A stretch of 64,000 bases of DNA from Globisporangium splendens (taxonomy: Eukaryota; Oomycota; Peronosporomycetes; Pythiales; Pythiaceae). Made by a program: the position numbers and the translations under genes. Position 1 is the first letter of the stretch; every line of letters starts with the position of its first letter. The stretch is taken from contig VFIW01000029.1 of assembly GCA_006386115.1 (NCBI GenBank), forward strand, positions 1 to 64,000, given 5' to 3'. Shown here in pieces: positions 27,501 to 36,239 of this stretch. Under the pieces are notes generated by a model. The model searched no databases. It saw only the letters and a list, made by a program, of their open reading frames with translations, and was not told the origin of the DNA.

Positions 27501-28600
27501 TCAAACGCACTGTCCTGGTTGTACTGACTTGTCCTCGTGACCGTCTCCTTGTACATCTTCATGGCTTCTTCGAACTCGCTGCGGTTGTTCTCGGTCGACG
27601 CATCTCGATAGCGAGCAGCCGCTTGGTCCAACGCAGCTTGAGCCTCTTCGATCGCAGCTGTGTCTTGCATCCTCAGTTTCTTCTGCACGTCTTGGAGCTG
27701 GGACTTGATACTCGCCTTCCACTTCTCCCACACCTTGCCAGGGTATGTCGAAGTGCGAAGCTTGTCGAGCACCATCTCTGCCTCCTTCTCGATCGCCGAG
27801 ACCACGAGTGGGTACTCGAGGAGGTAGCGAGGGAACTTCCAGTATCCTCGACCGTGGAGCTGCGAACCAGACCGGAAGCTCACACTGTGAGCGAGGTGGT
27901 CTCCAGCATGCTTCGGCAGGAAGTACTTGGAGTCGTCGTAGAAGCGTTCATAGAAGTCCTCCGACAGCAAGATATAGTCGAGTCGGTTCTTCCGAGGAAA
28001 GGGACCGGTGAAGACTCGCTTGGTGTCGTAGTGGATCCGCCACGCGTCCACGACACCCAGCTTCGCTAGCCACTCCAAGCAGCTGGACCTGCCAGGGTCG
28101 TAGCGCAAGTCGGGAGACGACGAGTCGAGTCTGGGGTCCAACGGAGTGTTCAGATCTCCCAACACAAAATGCGTCGCTTGATCTTCGAACCCTTCGGTGT
28201 CCAGACCCGAGAAGAATTGTTGTTTCTCTTGCTGGTCCACTGGCGCGTACACGTTGTGGATGTAGATGGGAGCACCCTCAACCATCACTTTCACGACGAT
28301 GTACCGACCTGGGACTGAGAGTTGAGAGACCTCTTCCGCCGTGTCGAAGCCTGGGAAGTCGGAGCGGAGCACCGTGAGCACTCCATTGCTCCTTCCTCGC
28401 GTCGGTCGATCGAGCTGGCAGTTCGGGTCGTTCACAAAGACTCGGTGCTTGAAGCTCGAGTCGAGGTGGAACTTGAACTTGGACAGATGCGTTCTGTCGC
28501 TCAACTTGGTTTCTTGGACGCATGCCACCGAGTGTTTCGATAGCACGCTGTCGATAAATAGGTGACCGTTCTTCTTGATGCCGTTAGTGTTGACGGACAC
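24518..28600 (-). CDS. LINE B1 ORF2: AP endonuclease, reverse transcriptase, zinc finger
   Basis: 1,360 codons from a GTG; no ATG precedes the endonuclease. The AP-type endonuclease (about residues 1-235) shows VNTNGI, CVQETK (Glu30), HNVYAPVD, LGDLN, RLDYILLSE and GDHLAH. The reverse transcriptase (about 490-790) shows GNYRPIALIPVD, ALFLDFEKAFDRVNWD, GVKQGDPLSALLF and FFADDTTLLGG (near 706). Near 1203-1222 is the finger CVRDGCDAIETEKHLFFEC, typical of the zf-RVT region in LINEs. There is no RNase H domain. It should nick the tRNA-Ala gene and copy the LINE RNA there by target-primed reverse transcription. The frame is open 5' past the GTG into the end of ORF1, and the upstream peptide is conserved with LINE B2, so GTG is probably not the true start. 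Confidence 0.95.
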   Translation of the reverse strand: MSVNTNGIKKNGHLFIDSVLSKHSVACVQETKLSDRTHLSKFKFHLDSSFKHRVFVNDPNCQLDRPTRGRSNGVLTVLRSDFPGFDTAEEVSQLSVPGRYIVVKVMVEGAPIYIHNVYAPVDQQEKQQFFSGLDTEGFEDQATHFVLGDLNTPLDPRLDSSSPDLRYDPGRSSCLEWLAKLGVVDAWRIHYDTKRVFTGPFPRKNRLDYILLSEDFYERFYDDSKYFLPKHAGDHLAHSVSFRSGSQLHGRGYWKFPRYLLEYPLVVSAIEKEAEMVLDKLRTSTYPGKVWEKWKASIKSQLQDVQKKLRMQDTAAIEEAQAALDQAAARYRDASTENNRSEFEEAMKMYKETVTRTSQYNQDSAFDFQATNSEKSTKHFFRPLDTSLRRVSIEGVMTPSGSVSSNPQEILLRFLEHWGSEMGDPDSPAGRAPPPDETMQRKLLDSIVRFTSEMDRDILNAPVTSHDLADAIRHMKATSAPGMDGLTAGFYQVAPDVFGECLSLVFNDQLRRGVLLPSQRKSAVVLLHKKGSRAQPGNYRPIALIPVDVKVLSKALTYRLQSVVPDLVHADQKGFVKGRSIHHHVRFLADLQDLVTSRDEEAYALFLDFEKAFDRVNWDYMFRVLERMGCGSDFLQWVRLLYTEPQAHLVINQNIQPALFPTRGVKQGDPLSALLFLLTIEPLGNLLRSHEEFGVCLTEDHTSTSVFFADDTTLLGGSIASVQAQLELVEEYCNGSGAKLNLGKSNLMALNRNEICPQLPGVHVLGRAESVKFLGIPFSQSPVNDDIVNFLEQRFYDGFKMWYRRARTLRGRLLVAQTMVLSRLWHYTQHVSIPPSVVKRWQSMLNRFVLSRKHDRDASHIQLIPKEFLYLPRSDGGLQIPSIEAQLKRQRLQHLLQFMRTASKPDERSWTTPSAELLTAVLPRVGRRTVLDFLTVSPLRHGMMIKWELISVWWKETWVWWYKIRWEISWHDLPTDERVQYGLHQPIWFHSDPDLHYEQTPRSLTANAHRRCLGMCPEPQRGFRLHISRVFGLRSLADFMRGSNFWPSETDFVQRHLDLTLASVALGVQSQWLRSLYREATQIAVRLGVRELALSEEDRSQRRTFPHLGCKSGSKVCLVPSILRSALLRVVWKPTPPNKPHPMTLHNQSIGHDEIKEFVNLSKHLRRILLPVFEDLQFRLAFRLLPVRSRFWFLQTSNPRVVYCVRDGCDAIETEKHLFFECALAARVWEHVRLLMAPFFRSHPTWTAIATAKKPVIQDNWKECEDVICEVWHTLRAVALHFLWSDRNRCLFDGRQPTPVTPAMAVIYTTVSAHIRHNMRRRYEEEDLRSLKRVVTKMRTLQAFDDFLVAHPTMFQIRER

Positions 28601-28640
28601 GACACTAACGTTGCTCCATGTTGTTTGGGATGGAGTTGGT

Positions 28641-31193
28641 TTAGCAACGAGTGGCCAAGCCTCCCGCTACCAGCACCACCTCTCCCTCGACAACTCGGAG
28701 CTGCAGCACCGACTCGTCGACCGGGTAGTACCCATCGAGCTTGCGAAGCTCTTCCAGGTCGTCGAGCAAGTACCCCTGCCACTGCACTTCGTTCCACTGA
28801 CTCAAGCAGTGCGCACCAAGGTCCGACCGCAAGAGCATGAGGAGAGTGTTGGGGTGGAGGAGTCTCGTGTGGTGCGCGGGGATCCACTCCACTGGCTGAC
28901 CAGTGATGTAGTGGATCCAGTGGTCGTTGCTGAAGATCGTCGGCGCGATCGACATCAGCATGAGCTCGAAGAACCCGAGTGCCTTCGTCGCTCGAGACAG
29001 TTCACTGATCTGCTCGGACGATCTCCACCACTTGGCACATGTCTTGAACATGTCGTCTCGCTTCGACGGGACCGTCGTCTTCATGTGTTTCTTCCACTTC
29101 AAACTGAACGTCACGTCTTCGCTCGGCTGAGTCGCACTCAGCACGCGGTTGATCACGTGCAACTGCGCGAGCTCTGCGACTCCGTGTCCAGTGCCAGACA
29201 TCTTCAGCGACAGAGCACTGTTGAAAGCCAGCGGCGAGTCCACTGCCTTCTTGATGACGTGGTCGGGGTTCGTGGCGTTGTCGATGAGTTTGCTCGCACC
29301 CTCGACCTGAGTGTCTGCGAGCGCAAGACGATCCGGGAGGGTGTTGAGCAGCGCCGTGTTCTCGTCGTTCAGCATCGACTCGGACACCTCCAAGATCGGA
29401 GACGCCTTCGACGCTTTCCTGATCTTCGTGTGGTGCTTTTCCACGAAGAAAGCCGACTCAGTCGACGTCTTGAGCGCCTCGGGACGCTTCACGTCGACAG
29501 GGATCACTTGGTACCGAGGACCATACTTCTTGTCCGCAGCCACATTCTTCACTTCGAAGGAGACTTCCATCGACTGCAGCACTTGGAAGTAGTTGGTGGT
29601 GGCAACACCATCCAGAGGCTGCGGTTGCTGTTTCACCAGCATGTTGGAGAAGTCGACTCCGTTTCTCGAGCGCTTCTTCTTGTTTGTCACGGTGGAGAAA
29701 CCGTCATTTCCATTTGTCAAGAGCAGCGTCGGGGACTTCATTGGCGGTTTCGGACTTCCTGGTGGAGTCATCTTGCCTTGTGAGTCGTCGAACGTGGCAA
29801 TCGAGATCGCGTCGGAGTTGCTTCGCGGCTTGGCCAGCGCTGTTTCAGCTGACGACTTGCCATGCTGAGCTCTCTGCTGGAGCTGGGCTTCCCGTTTCTT
29901 TCCTTCCTCGACTGCCTTCTGCAGCGAGGTTTGCTTCGGCTTCGCACTCGCAGCTTGAGCGTAGGTTTTCGGCGGTTGTTGTCGTTGCTGCTGGGGTTGC
30001 TCTGAAGCTGGCTTCGTGGGAGGGAACACACTGTCCGGAGTCCCGAGGTCGATTCCATGGTGCGAGCGATACCCATACGGCTGTCGCTCCGACTGGAACG
30101 GAGCATTCTTCCCATGCGCCGGGTGCAGCTTGTTGTCGAACAACACCTGGTCGCACACAGACCCATTCACGACCAACGCGCTTGGACACGAGCTGGACAA
30201 GAAGTACACTCGCCAGGTCGCCGATGTCATCCCCGTCGCGAGGTTCACTTCGCGAAAGGTGTGGTACACCGGCTGGCACCCGAGGAGGAACAGTCGGTGC
30301 ACGATCACTCGAACGTCCACATCGGGGTCGATGTTGACAATGTCGATGAAGTACTTGTCACCAAGGATGTCGAACTCCTTGAATGAAAACACTCCACCGA
30401 GGATGTTGACCTTGGTGCGTTCCAAGCGCACACAGGCTTCCTTCGTCTTGACCTTGACTCGGAGGTTGCCGCCAGGAAGCTTGGAGATCTGACCGATCTC
30501 GAAGCGCTGGTACAGCTCATCGAGTGTCGCGTTTCCGTGGCTCGTACCGGCCAACGACGCCATGATCTTTTGGAGCGGAGTCTTCGCGAGCGCTCTTCCA
30601 GTCTCGATCACCATGTCGTACTTGGCGGTCGGGAGCTGGTAGGGACGCGCTTGCTCCATTCGCGACGCGATGTGCGACCAGTCGCCTCCAGCAGCGTACT
30701 GGCGCTCAATCGCTTCGATGTCGACAGCGAGAGGCTTCGGAGTCTCGACGCGTCTGCGGGTTGCTTCGATCACAGCACGGTCTCGACGGAGGTGTTCTTG
30801 TTGCTGCAGAAGCTCAGCCATGGACAGCCGAGCGTCCACGTTCGCAGGAGCGACAACGACAGCAGAATCCATCGGGTCGTCGCCAGAGAGATCGAGGGTC
30901 GTCACTTGAGCATTCTCACCAGACTCCATCGGATCATCCACCATGGCGGTGGGGTCAGCGACAGGAGCGGGATCAGCGGGAGGCGGAGCAGTTGCGTGGG
31001 TTGGAGGAGCAGGGGATTGATCCACCGGTGGGGTCACCAGGTTTCCCGTTTGGGTGGGTTCGGACCCTTCCAAATTTTGGGAGGGGGATGGGCGGACAGT
31101 GGGACGAGGCAGGATTCTGGGTGCGGACCAAGATTTCGAGCCAGTGTCGACAGCTGGCAGCTGGTGGGTGGAGGGAGGGGCTGGGTTTTCCAT
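28641..31193 (-). CDS. LINE B1 ORF1, probable RNA-binding protein
   Basis: 850 codons from a clear ATG (MENPAPPST). The first ~150 residues are proline- and serine-rich and disordered. About residues 230-340 hold two RRM-like segments (GNLRVKVKTKEACVRLERTK; KYFIDIVNIDPDVDVRVIV...WRVYFLSS). Low-complexity, lysine-rich linkers follow, then a helical C-terminal half that is the best conserved against LINE B2. No CCHC knuckle is seen. The likely role is RNA chaperone and RNP component. It ends TGC TAA; ORF2 is open in the +1 frame across this stop. Confidence 0.85.
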   Translation of the reverse strand: MENPAPPSTHQLPAVDTGSKSWSAPRILPRPTVRPSPSQNLEGSEPTQTGNLVTPPVDQSPAPPTHATAPPPADPAPVADPTAMVDDPMESGENAQVTTLDLSGDDPMDSAVVVAPANVDARLSMAELLQQQEHLRRDRAVIEATRRRVETPKPLAVDIEAIERQYAAGGDWSHIASRMEQARPYQLPTAKYDMVIETGRALAKTPLQKIMASLAGTSHGNATLDELYQRFEIGQISKLPGGNLRVKVKTKEACVRLERTKVNILGGVFSFKEFDILGDKYFIDIVNIDPDVDVRVIVHRLFLLGCQPVYHTFREVNLATGMTSATWRVYFLSSSCPSALVVNGSVCDQVLFDNKLHPAHGKNAPFQSERQPYGYRSHHGIDLGTPDSVFPPTKPASEQPQQQRQQPPKTYAQAASAKPKQTSLQKAVEEGKKREAQLQQRAQHGKSSAETALAKPRSNSDAISIATFDDSQGKMTPPGSPKPPMKSPTLLLTNGNDGFSTVTNKKKRSRNGVDFSNMLVKQQPQPLDGVATTNYFQVLQSMEVSFEVKNVAADKKYGPRYQVIPVDVKRPEALKTSTESAFFVEKHHTKIRKASKASPILEVSESMLNDENTALLNTLPDRLALADTQVEGASKLIDNATNPDHVIKKAVDSPLAFNSALSLKMSGTGHGVAELAQLHVINRVLSATQPSEDVTFSLKWKKHMKTTVPSKRDDMFKTCAKWWRSSEQISELSRATKALGFFELMLMSIAPTIFSNDHWIHYITGQPVEWIPAHHTRLLHPNTLLMLLRSDLGAHCLSQWNEVQWQGYLLDDLEELRKLDGYYPVDESVLQLRVVEGEVVLVAGGLATRC

Positions 31194-31277
31194 GGGAAAG
31201 ACGGAGGCTGAGAGGCTGGGGAAGGCGACTGGGAGGTCTTGGATTCAACTTGAGGGGTAGCCGGCAAATTGAGAAGT

Positions 31278-31350
31278 GGGGATGTAGCTCAAATGGTAGA
31301 GCGCTCGCTTAGCATGCGAGAGGTACTGGGATCGATACCCAGCTTCTCCA
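31278..31350 (+). tRNA. tRNA-Ala(AGC), intact copy at LINE B1 5' end
   Basis: Canonical 73-nt sequence. Its first 14 nt are the right target duplication. The array spacer that normally lies upstream is replaced by the LINE B1 5' UTR, so any upstream TATA-like element is lost while boxes A and B are kept. Confidence 0.96.
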
Positions 31351-31762
31351 AATGGTTCTGTTACTGTGATATGATTGTCATCAACAGCACTTTCCCAAAT
31401 GTGCACTTCGCAGTCTCACCTGTGAATTCGTTGACATTGAGTAACAATCTTTTTGCTGCACCCCTTGCCTCTCCTCCTTTGCTCGGCTGCAAGCCTCCTG
31501 TTCTTGTACATTATGCGTCGCTATATCCACGCACGCACTCATGTCGTCAAGAAGGCGCGTGAACGTGAATACGCTTTCTGTGCGCCAATTCGCTTGTGGT
31601 ACTGCCAAATATCTCGTGCGAATATGCAGTGCATGTGTGTGTGTGTGTGTGTGTTGCGTATGCATGCGTGCGGGTTGTGTCTGACTGCAGTGTGCGTGTG
31701 TGTGTGTGTGTGTGTGCGGTGGCGAGCGCGAAAAAAGAAAGAAAGAAAGAAAAAGAAAAAGA

Positions 31763-31875
31763 GTACAGCACTCGGACTTCCCCGGTGGTCACCCACCCGA
31801 GTACTACCCGAGCTTTAGGCTGCTTAACTTCGCAGAGCGAACGGATACGTGTTCTCAGCCTCAGATTGCCGCTAC
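31763..31875 (-). pseudogene. 5S rRNA gene 5, degenerate
   Basis: A contiguous but damaged copy. It has a 2-nt loss in helix I (gagtacagc), ggatacgtg for gggatacggtg, and cagattgccgctac for aagatggccgtctac. It lies in an indel-rich stretch, so consensus error is possible. Confidence 0.75.
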
Positions 31876-32145
31876 ATCATATCACATATTTATAATACTA
31901 CTCGATCATCAAACCCTAGCTGCACACCCATTGTTTCTTCGTTGCTTCGAGTGAGTGGATTTGGTATATGGGTGTCGCGCAGGTGGTTCCATCGTGCGTG
32001 GTTCGTGGCGCGCATGGTGTGATAGATGGGGTTGTGGGTGTCAGAGGTGGTGTGTGAGTGGCTCGTTGATGGCGTATGTGTTGTAGGGAGCGATATGGTG
32101 TGTGTGCGAGTTTGTTATTGTGTGTGTGTATATAGTGTGTGTGAT

Positions 32146-32218
32146 GGGGATGTAGCTCAAATGGTAGAGCGCTAGCTTAGCATGCGAGAGGTACTGGGAT
32201 CGATACCCAGCTTCTCCA
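32146..32218 (+). tRNA. tRNA-Ala(AGC) variant, C29A
   Basis: One change from canonical: the anticodon stem is CTAGC instead of CTCGC, giving an A29-G41 mismatch. The same variant occurs at 35632. Confidence 0.85.
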
Positions 32219-32634
32219 AATGGTTCTGTTACTGTGATATGATCGTCATCAACAGCACTTTCCCAAATGTGCACTTCGCAGTCTCACCTGTGAATTCGTT
32301 GACATTGAGTAACAATTTTTTTGCTGCACCCCTTGCCTCTCCTCCTTTGCTCGGCTGCAAGCCTCCTGTTCTTGTACATTATGCGTCGCTATATCCACAC
32401 ACGCACTCATGTCGTCAAGAAGGCGCGTGAACGTGAATACGCTTTATGTGCGCCAATTCGCTTGTGGTACTGCCAAATATCTCGTGCGAATATGCAGTGC
32501 ATGTGTGTGTGTGTGTGTGTTGCGTATGCATGCGTGCGGGTTGTGTCTGACTGCAGTGTGCGTGTGTGTGTGTGTGTGTGTGTGGTGGCGAGCGCGAGAA
32601 AAGAAAAGAGAAGAAAGAAAAGAAAAGAAAAAGA

Positions 32635-32752
32635 GTAGACAGCACTCGGACTTCCCCGGTGGTCACCAACCCGAGTACTACCCGAGCTTGAGGCTGCTTA
32701 ACTTCGCAGAGCGAACGGGATACGGTGTTCTCAGCCTAAGATGGCCGTCTAC
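32635..32752 (-). rRNA. 5S rRNA gene 6, contiguous
   Basis: 118 nt with paired helix I (GTAGACGGC/GCTGTCTAC). One difference: plus-strand ccaaccc for cccaccc. The upstream spacer is type II, with a TATAAA at about -19 to -14. Confidence 0.92.
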
Positions 32753-32986
32753 ATCGGCTCTTCTCTTTATATCCTACTCATGCATGAAACCTCACACTCA
32801 TTTCTTTGCTTCGAGGTAGAGTATATATTGGCATGTTGGTGTCGCGTAGTGGCATCGTGCGTGGTTTGTGGCGCGCGTGGTGTGATAGATGGGGTTGCAG
32901 GGATCAGACGTGGGGTGTGAGTGGCTCGTTGATGGCGTATATGCTGTGGGGAGCGATGTGGTGTGTGTGTGTATAGTAGGTATGAT

Positions 32987-33059
32987 GGGGATGTAGCTCA
33001 AATGGTAGAGCGCTCGCTTAGCATGCGAGAGGTACTGGGATCGATACCCAGCTTCTACA
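32987..33059 (+). tRNA. tRNA-Ala(AGC) variant, acceptor mismatch
   Basis: The 3' acceptor strand reads CTTCTAC, so G2 faces A71. Otherwise canonical. Folding is likely weakened. Confidence 0.8.
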
Positions 33060-33482
33060 AAATGGTTCTGTTACTGTGATATGATCGTCAGCAACAGCAC
33101 TTTCCCAAATGTGCACTTCGCAGTCTTACCTGTGAATTCGTTGACATTGAGTAACAATCTTTTTGCTGCACCCCTTGCCTCCCTCCTGTGCTCGTCCTGC
33201 AAGCCTCCTGTTCCCTTGTACATTAGCGTCGCTATATCCACACACGCAACTCATGTCGCAAGAAGGCGCGTGAACGTTAATACCTTTCTGTGCGCCAATT
33301 TCGCTTGTGGTACGCCAAATATCTCGTGCGAATATGCGTGCATGTTGTGTGTGTTGTGTGTGGGGTTTCGTTGCTGCGTGCGGTTGTGTTCTGACTGCAG
33401 TTTGCGTGTGGTGTTTGTGTGTGGTGTGTGCGTGCGAGCGCGAGAAAAGAAAAGAGGAAGAAAGAGAAAAAAAGAAAAACGA

Positions 33483-33601
33483 GTAGAGCAGCACTCGGAC
33501 TTTCCCCGGTTGTCACCCACCCGATACTACCCGATCTTGAGGCTGCTTAACTTCGCAGAGCGAACGGGATACGGTGTTCTCAGCCTAAGATGGCCGTCTA
33601 C
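33483..33601 (-). pseudogene. 5S rRNA gene 7, degenerate 3' half
   Basis: The 5' half is normal. The 3' half has several single-base insertions and losses (gtagagcagc, ggactttccc, ccgatactaccc). It is at the end of an indel-rich stretch starting near 33160. Confidence 0.75.
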
Positions 33602-33835
33602 ATCGGCTCTTCTCTTTATATCCTACTCATGCATGAAACCTCACACTCATTTCTTTGCTTCGAGGTAGAGTATATATTGGCATGTTGGTGTCGCGTAGTG
33701 GCATCGTGCGTGGTTTGTGGCGCGCATGGTGTGATAGATGGGGTTGCAGGGATCAGACGTGGGGTGTGAGTGGTTCGTTGATGGCGTATATGCTGTGGGG
33801 AGCGATGTGGTGTGTGTGTGTATAGTAGGTATGAT

Positions 33836-33908
33836 GGGGATGTAGCTCAAATTGTAGAGCGCTCGCTTAGCATGCGAGAGGTACTGGGATCGATACCCAG
33901 CTTCTCCA
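33836..33908 (+). tRNA. tRNA-Ala(AGC) variant, D-loop G lost
   Basis: The D loop reads AAATTGTA instead of AAATGGTA. One of the two invariant D-loop guanines that contact the T loop is lost, and box A is altered. Probably impaired. Confidence 0.75.
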
Positions 33909-34338
33909 AAATGGTTCTGTTACTGTGATATGATCGTCAGCAACAGCACTTTCCCAAATGTTGGCACTTCGCAGTCATCAACCTTGATTCGTTGACCTTG
34001 AGTAACACTCTTTTTGCTGGCACCCCCTTGCCTCTCCTCCTTTGCCGGCTGCAAGCCCCTGTTCTTGTACATTCTCGTCGCTATAGCAACACGCACTCAT
34101 GTCTGTCAGAAGGCGTGCGTGAACGGGAATACGCTTTTCCTGTGCGCCAATTCGCTTTGTGGTACTGCCAATATCTCGTGCGAATATGCAGGCCTGTGTG
34201 TGTGTGTGTGTGTGGTGCGTATGATGCGGTGCGGTTGTGTCTGACTGCAGTGTGCGTTGTGTTGTGTGTGTTGATGTTCGTTTGGTCGAAGCGCGAGAAA
34301 AGAAAAGAGAAGAAAGAAAAGAAAAGAAAAGAAAAAGA

Positions 34339-34456
34339 GTAGACAGCACTCGGACTTCCCCGGTGGTCACCCACCCGAGTACTACCCGAGCTTGAGGCTG
34401 CTTAACTTCGCAGAGCGAACGGAATACGGTGTTCTCAGCCTAAGATGGCCGTCTAC
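34339..34456 (-). rRNA. 5S rRNA gene 8, contiguous
   Basis: 118 nt with one substitution (plus strand gaacggaatacgg for gaacgggatacgg). A GAAAA tract downstream gives the T-run terminator. Confidence 0.92.
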
Positions 34457-34759
34457 ATCATATCACATATTTATATACTACTCATGCATCAAACCCTAGC
34501 TGCACACTCATTTCTTTGCTTCGAGGTAGAGTGGATATTGGTATATTGGTGTCGCGCAGTGGCATCGTGCGTGGTTCGTGGCGCGCATGGTGTCGCGCAG
34601 TGGCATCGTGCGTGGTTCGTTGCGCGCATGGTGTGATAGATGGGGTTGTGGGTGTCAGAGGTGGGGTGTGAGTGGCTCGTTGATGGCGTATGTGTTGTAG
34701 GGAGCGATATGGTGTGTGTGCGAGTTTGTTATTGTGTGTGTATATATAGTGTGTGTGAT

Positions 34760-34832
34760 GGGGATGTAGCTCAAATGGTAGAGCGCTCGCTTAGCATGCG
34801 AGAGGTACTGGGATCGATACCCAGCTTCTCCA
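34760..34832 (+). tRNA. tRNA-Ala(AGC), canonical copy
   Basis: Canonical 73 nt, preceded by tatatatagtgtgtgtgat. Confidence 0.96.
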
Positions 34833-35254
34833 AATGGTTCTGTTACTGTGATATGATCGTCATCAACAGCACTTTCCCAAATGTGCACTTCGCAGTCTCA
34901 CCTGTGAATTCGTTGACATTGAGTAACAATCTTTTTGCTGCACCCCTTGCCTCTCTTCCTTTGCTCGGCTGCAAGCCTCCTGTTCTTGTACATTATGCGT
35001 CGCTATATCCACACACGCACTCATGTCGTCAAGAAGGCGCGTGAACGTGAATACGCTTTCTGTGCGCCAATTCGCATGTGGTACTGCCAAATATCTCGTG
35101 CGAATATGCAGTGCATGTGTGTGTGTGTGTGTGTGTGTGTGTTGCGTATGCATGCGTGCGGGTTGTGTCTGACTGCAGTGTGTGTGTGTGTGTGTGTGTG
35201 TGCGGTGGCGAGCGCGAGAAAAGAAAAGAGAAGAAAGAAAAGAAAAGAAAAAGA

Positions 35255-35372
35255 GTAGACAGCAAGCACTCGGCAATCCCCGGTGGTCAACCCACAGATA
35301 ATACCCGAGCTTGAGGTGCTTAAATCCGCAGAGCGAAGGGATACGGTGTTCTCAGCCTAAGAGGACGTCTAC
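35255..35372 (-). pseudogene. 5S rRNA gene 9, degenerate
   Basis: Changes are spread over the whole gene (agcaagcactcggcaatcc, cagataatac, gaggtgcttaaatccgc, gaggacgtctac), including box A. It is part of an indel-rich stretch of about 180 bp. Confidence 0.75.
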
Positions 35373-35631
35373 ATCATATCACATATTATATACTACTCAT
35401 GCACAAAACCTAGCCTGCACAATATTTCTGGCTCGAGTTAGAGTGGATCTTGGTATCGTGGTGTCGCGCAGTGGCATCGTGCGTGGTTCGTGGCGCGCAT
35501 GGTGTGATAGATGGGGTTGTGGGTGTCAGAGGTGGTGGTGTGAGTGGCTCGTTGATGGCGTATGTGTTGTAGGGAGCGATATGGTGTGTGTGCGAGTTTG
35601 TTATTGTGTGTGTGTATATAGTGTGTGTGAT

Positions 35632-35704
35632 GGGGATGTAGCTCAAATGGTAGAGCGCTAGCTTAGCATGCGAGAGGTACTGGGATCGATACCCAGCTTC
35701 TCCA
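35632..35704 (+). tRNA. tRNA-Ala(AGC) variant, C29A
   Basis: Same anticodon-stem change (CTAGC) as the copy at 32146, which suggests unit duplication or gene conversion. Confidence 0.85.
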
Positions 35705-36121
35705 AATGGTTCTGTTACTGTGATATGATCGTCATCAACAGCACTTTCCCAAATGTGCACTTCGCAGTCTCACCTGTGAATTCGTTGACATTGAGTAACA
35801 ATCTTTTTGCTGCACCCCTTGCCTCTCCTCCTTTGCTCGGCTGCAAGCCTCCTGTTCTTGTACATTATGCGTCGCTATATCCACACACGCACTCATGTCG
35901 TCAAGAAGGCGCGTGAACGTGAATACGCTTTCTGTGCGCCAATTCGCTTGTGGTACTGCCAAATATCTCGTGCGAATATGCAGTGCATGTGTGTGTGTGT
36001 GTGTGTTGCGTATGCATGCGTGCGGGTTGTGTCTGACTGCAGTGTGCGTGTGTGTGTGTGTGTGTGTGTGGTGGCGAGCGCGAGAAAAGAAAAGAGAAGA
36101 AAGAAAAGAAAAGAAAAGAGA

Positions 36122-36239
36122 GTAGACAGCACTCGGACTTCCCCGGTGGTCACCCACCCGAGTACTACCCGAGCTTGAGGCTGCTTAACTTCGCAGAGCG
36201 AACGGGATACGGTGTTCTCAGCCTAAGATGGCCGTCTAC
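36122..36239 (-). rRNA. 5S rRNA gene 10, contiguous reference copy
   Basis: 118 nt. Helix I is GTAGACGGC paired with GCTGTCTAC. Box A is GAAGTTAAGC near positions 47-56, followed by the intermediate element and box C (GGGTGGGTGACC). The retroelement target (positions 43-58) is uninterrupted here. Confidence 0.95.

Larger units (their letters stand above)
24001..31277 (-). mobile_element. LINE B1, full length, inserted in tRNA-Ala gene
   Basis: A 7.28-kb non-LTR element with its 3' end on the left. The duplication TGGGGATGTAGCTCA ends at 24000 on the left and at 31291 on the right, where it is the start of a complete tRNA-Ala. The element is antisense to the tRNA, and its 5' end abuts the restored gene. 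ORF1 and ORF2 are both open. The 84-bp 5' UTR carries ggggtagccggcaaatt (31254-31270), shared with LINE A. Confidence 0.96.

Noticed and set aside
28575..29783. 402-codon plus-strand ORF opposite LINE B1 ORF1
   Set aside because: Shadow of ORF1; the equivalent in LINE B2 is 186 codons at most.
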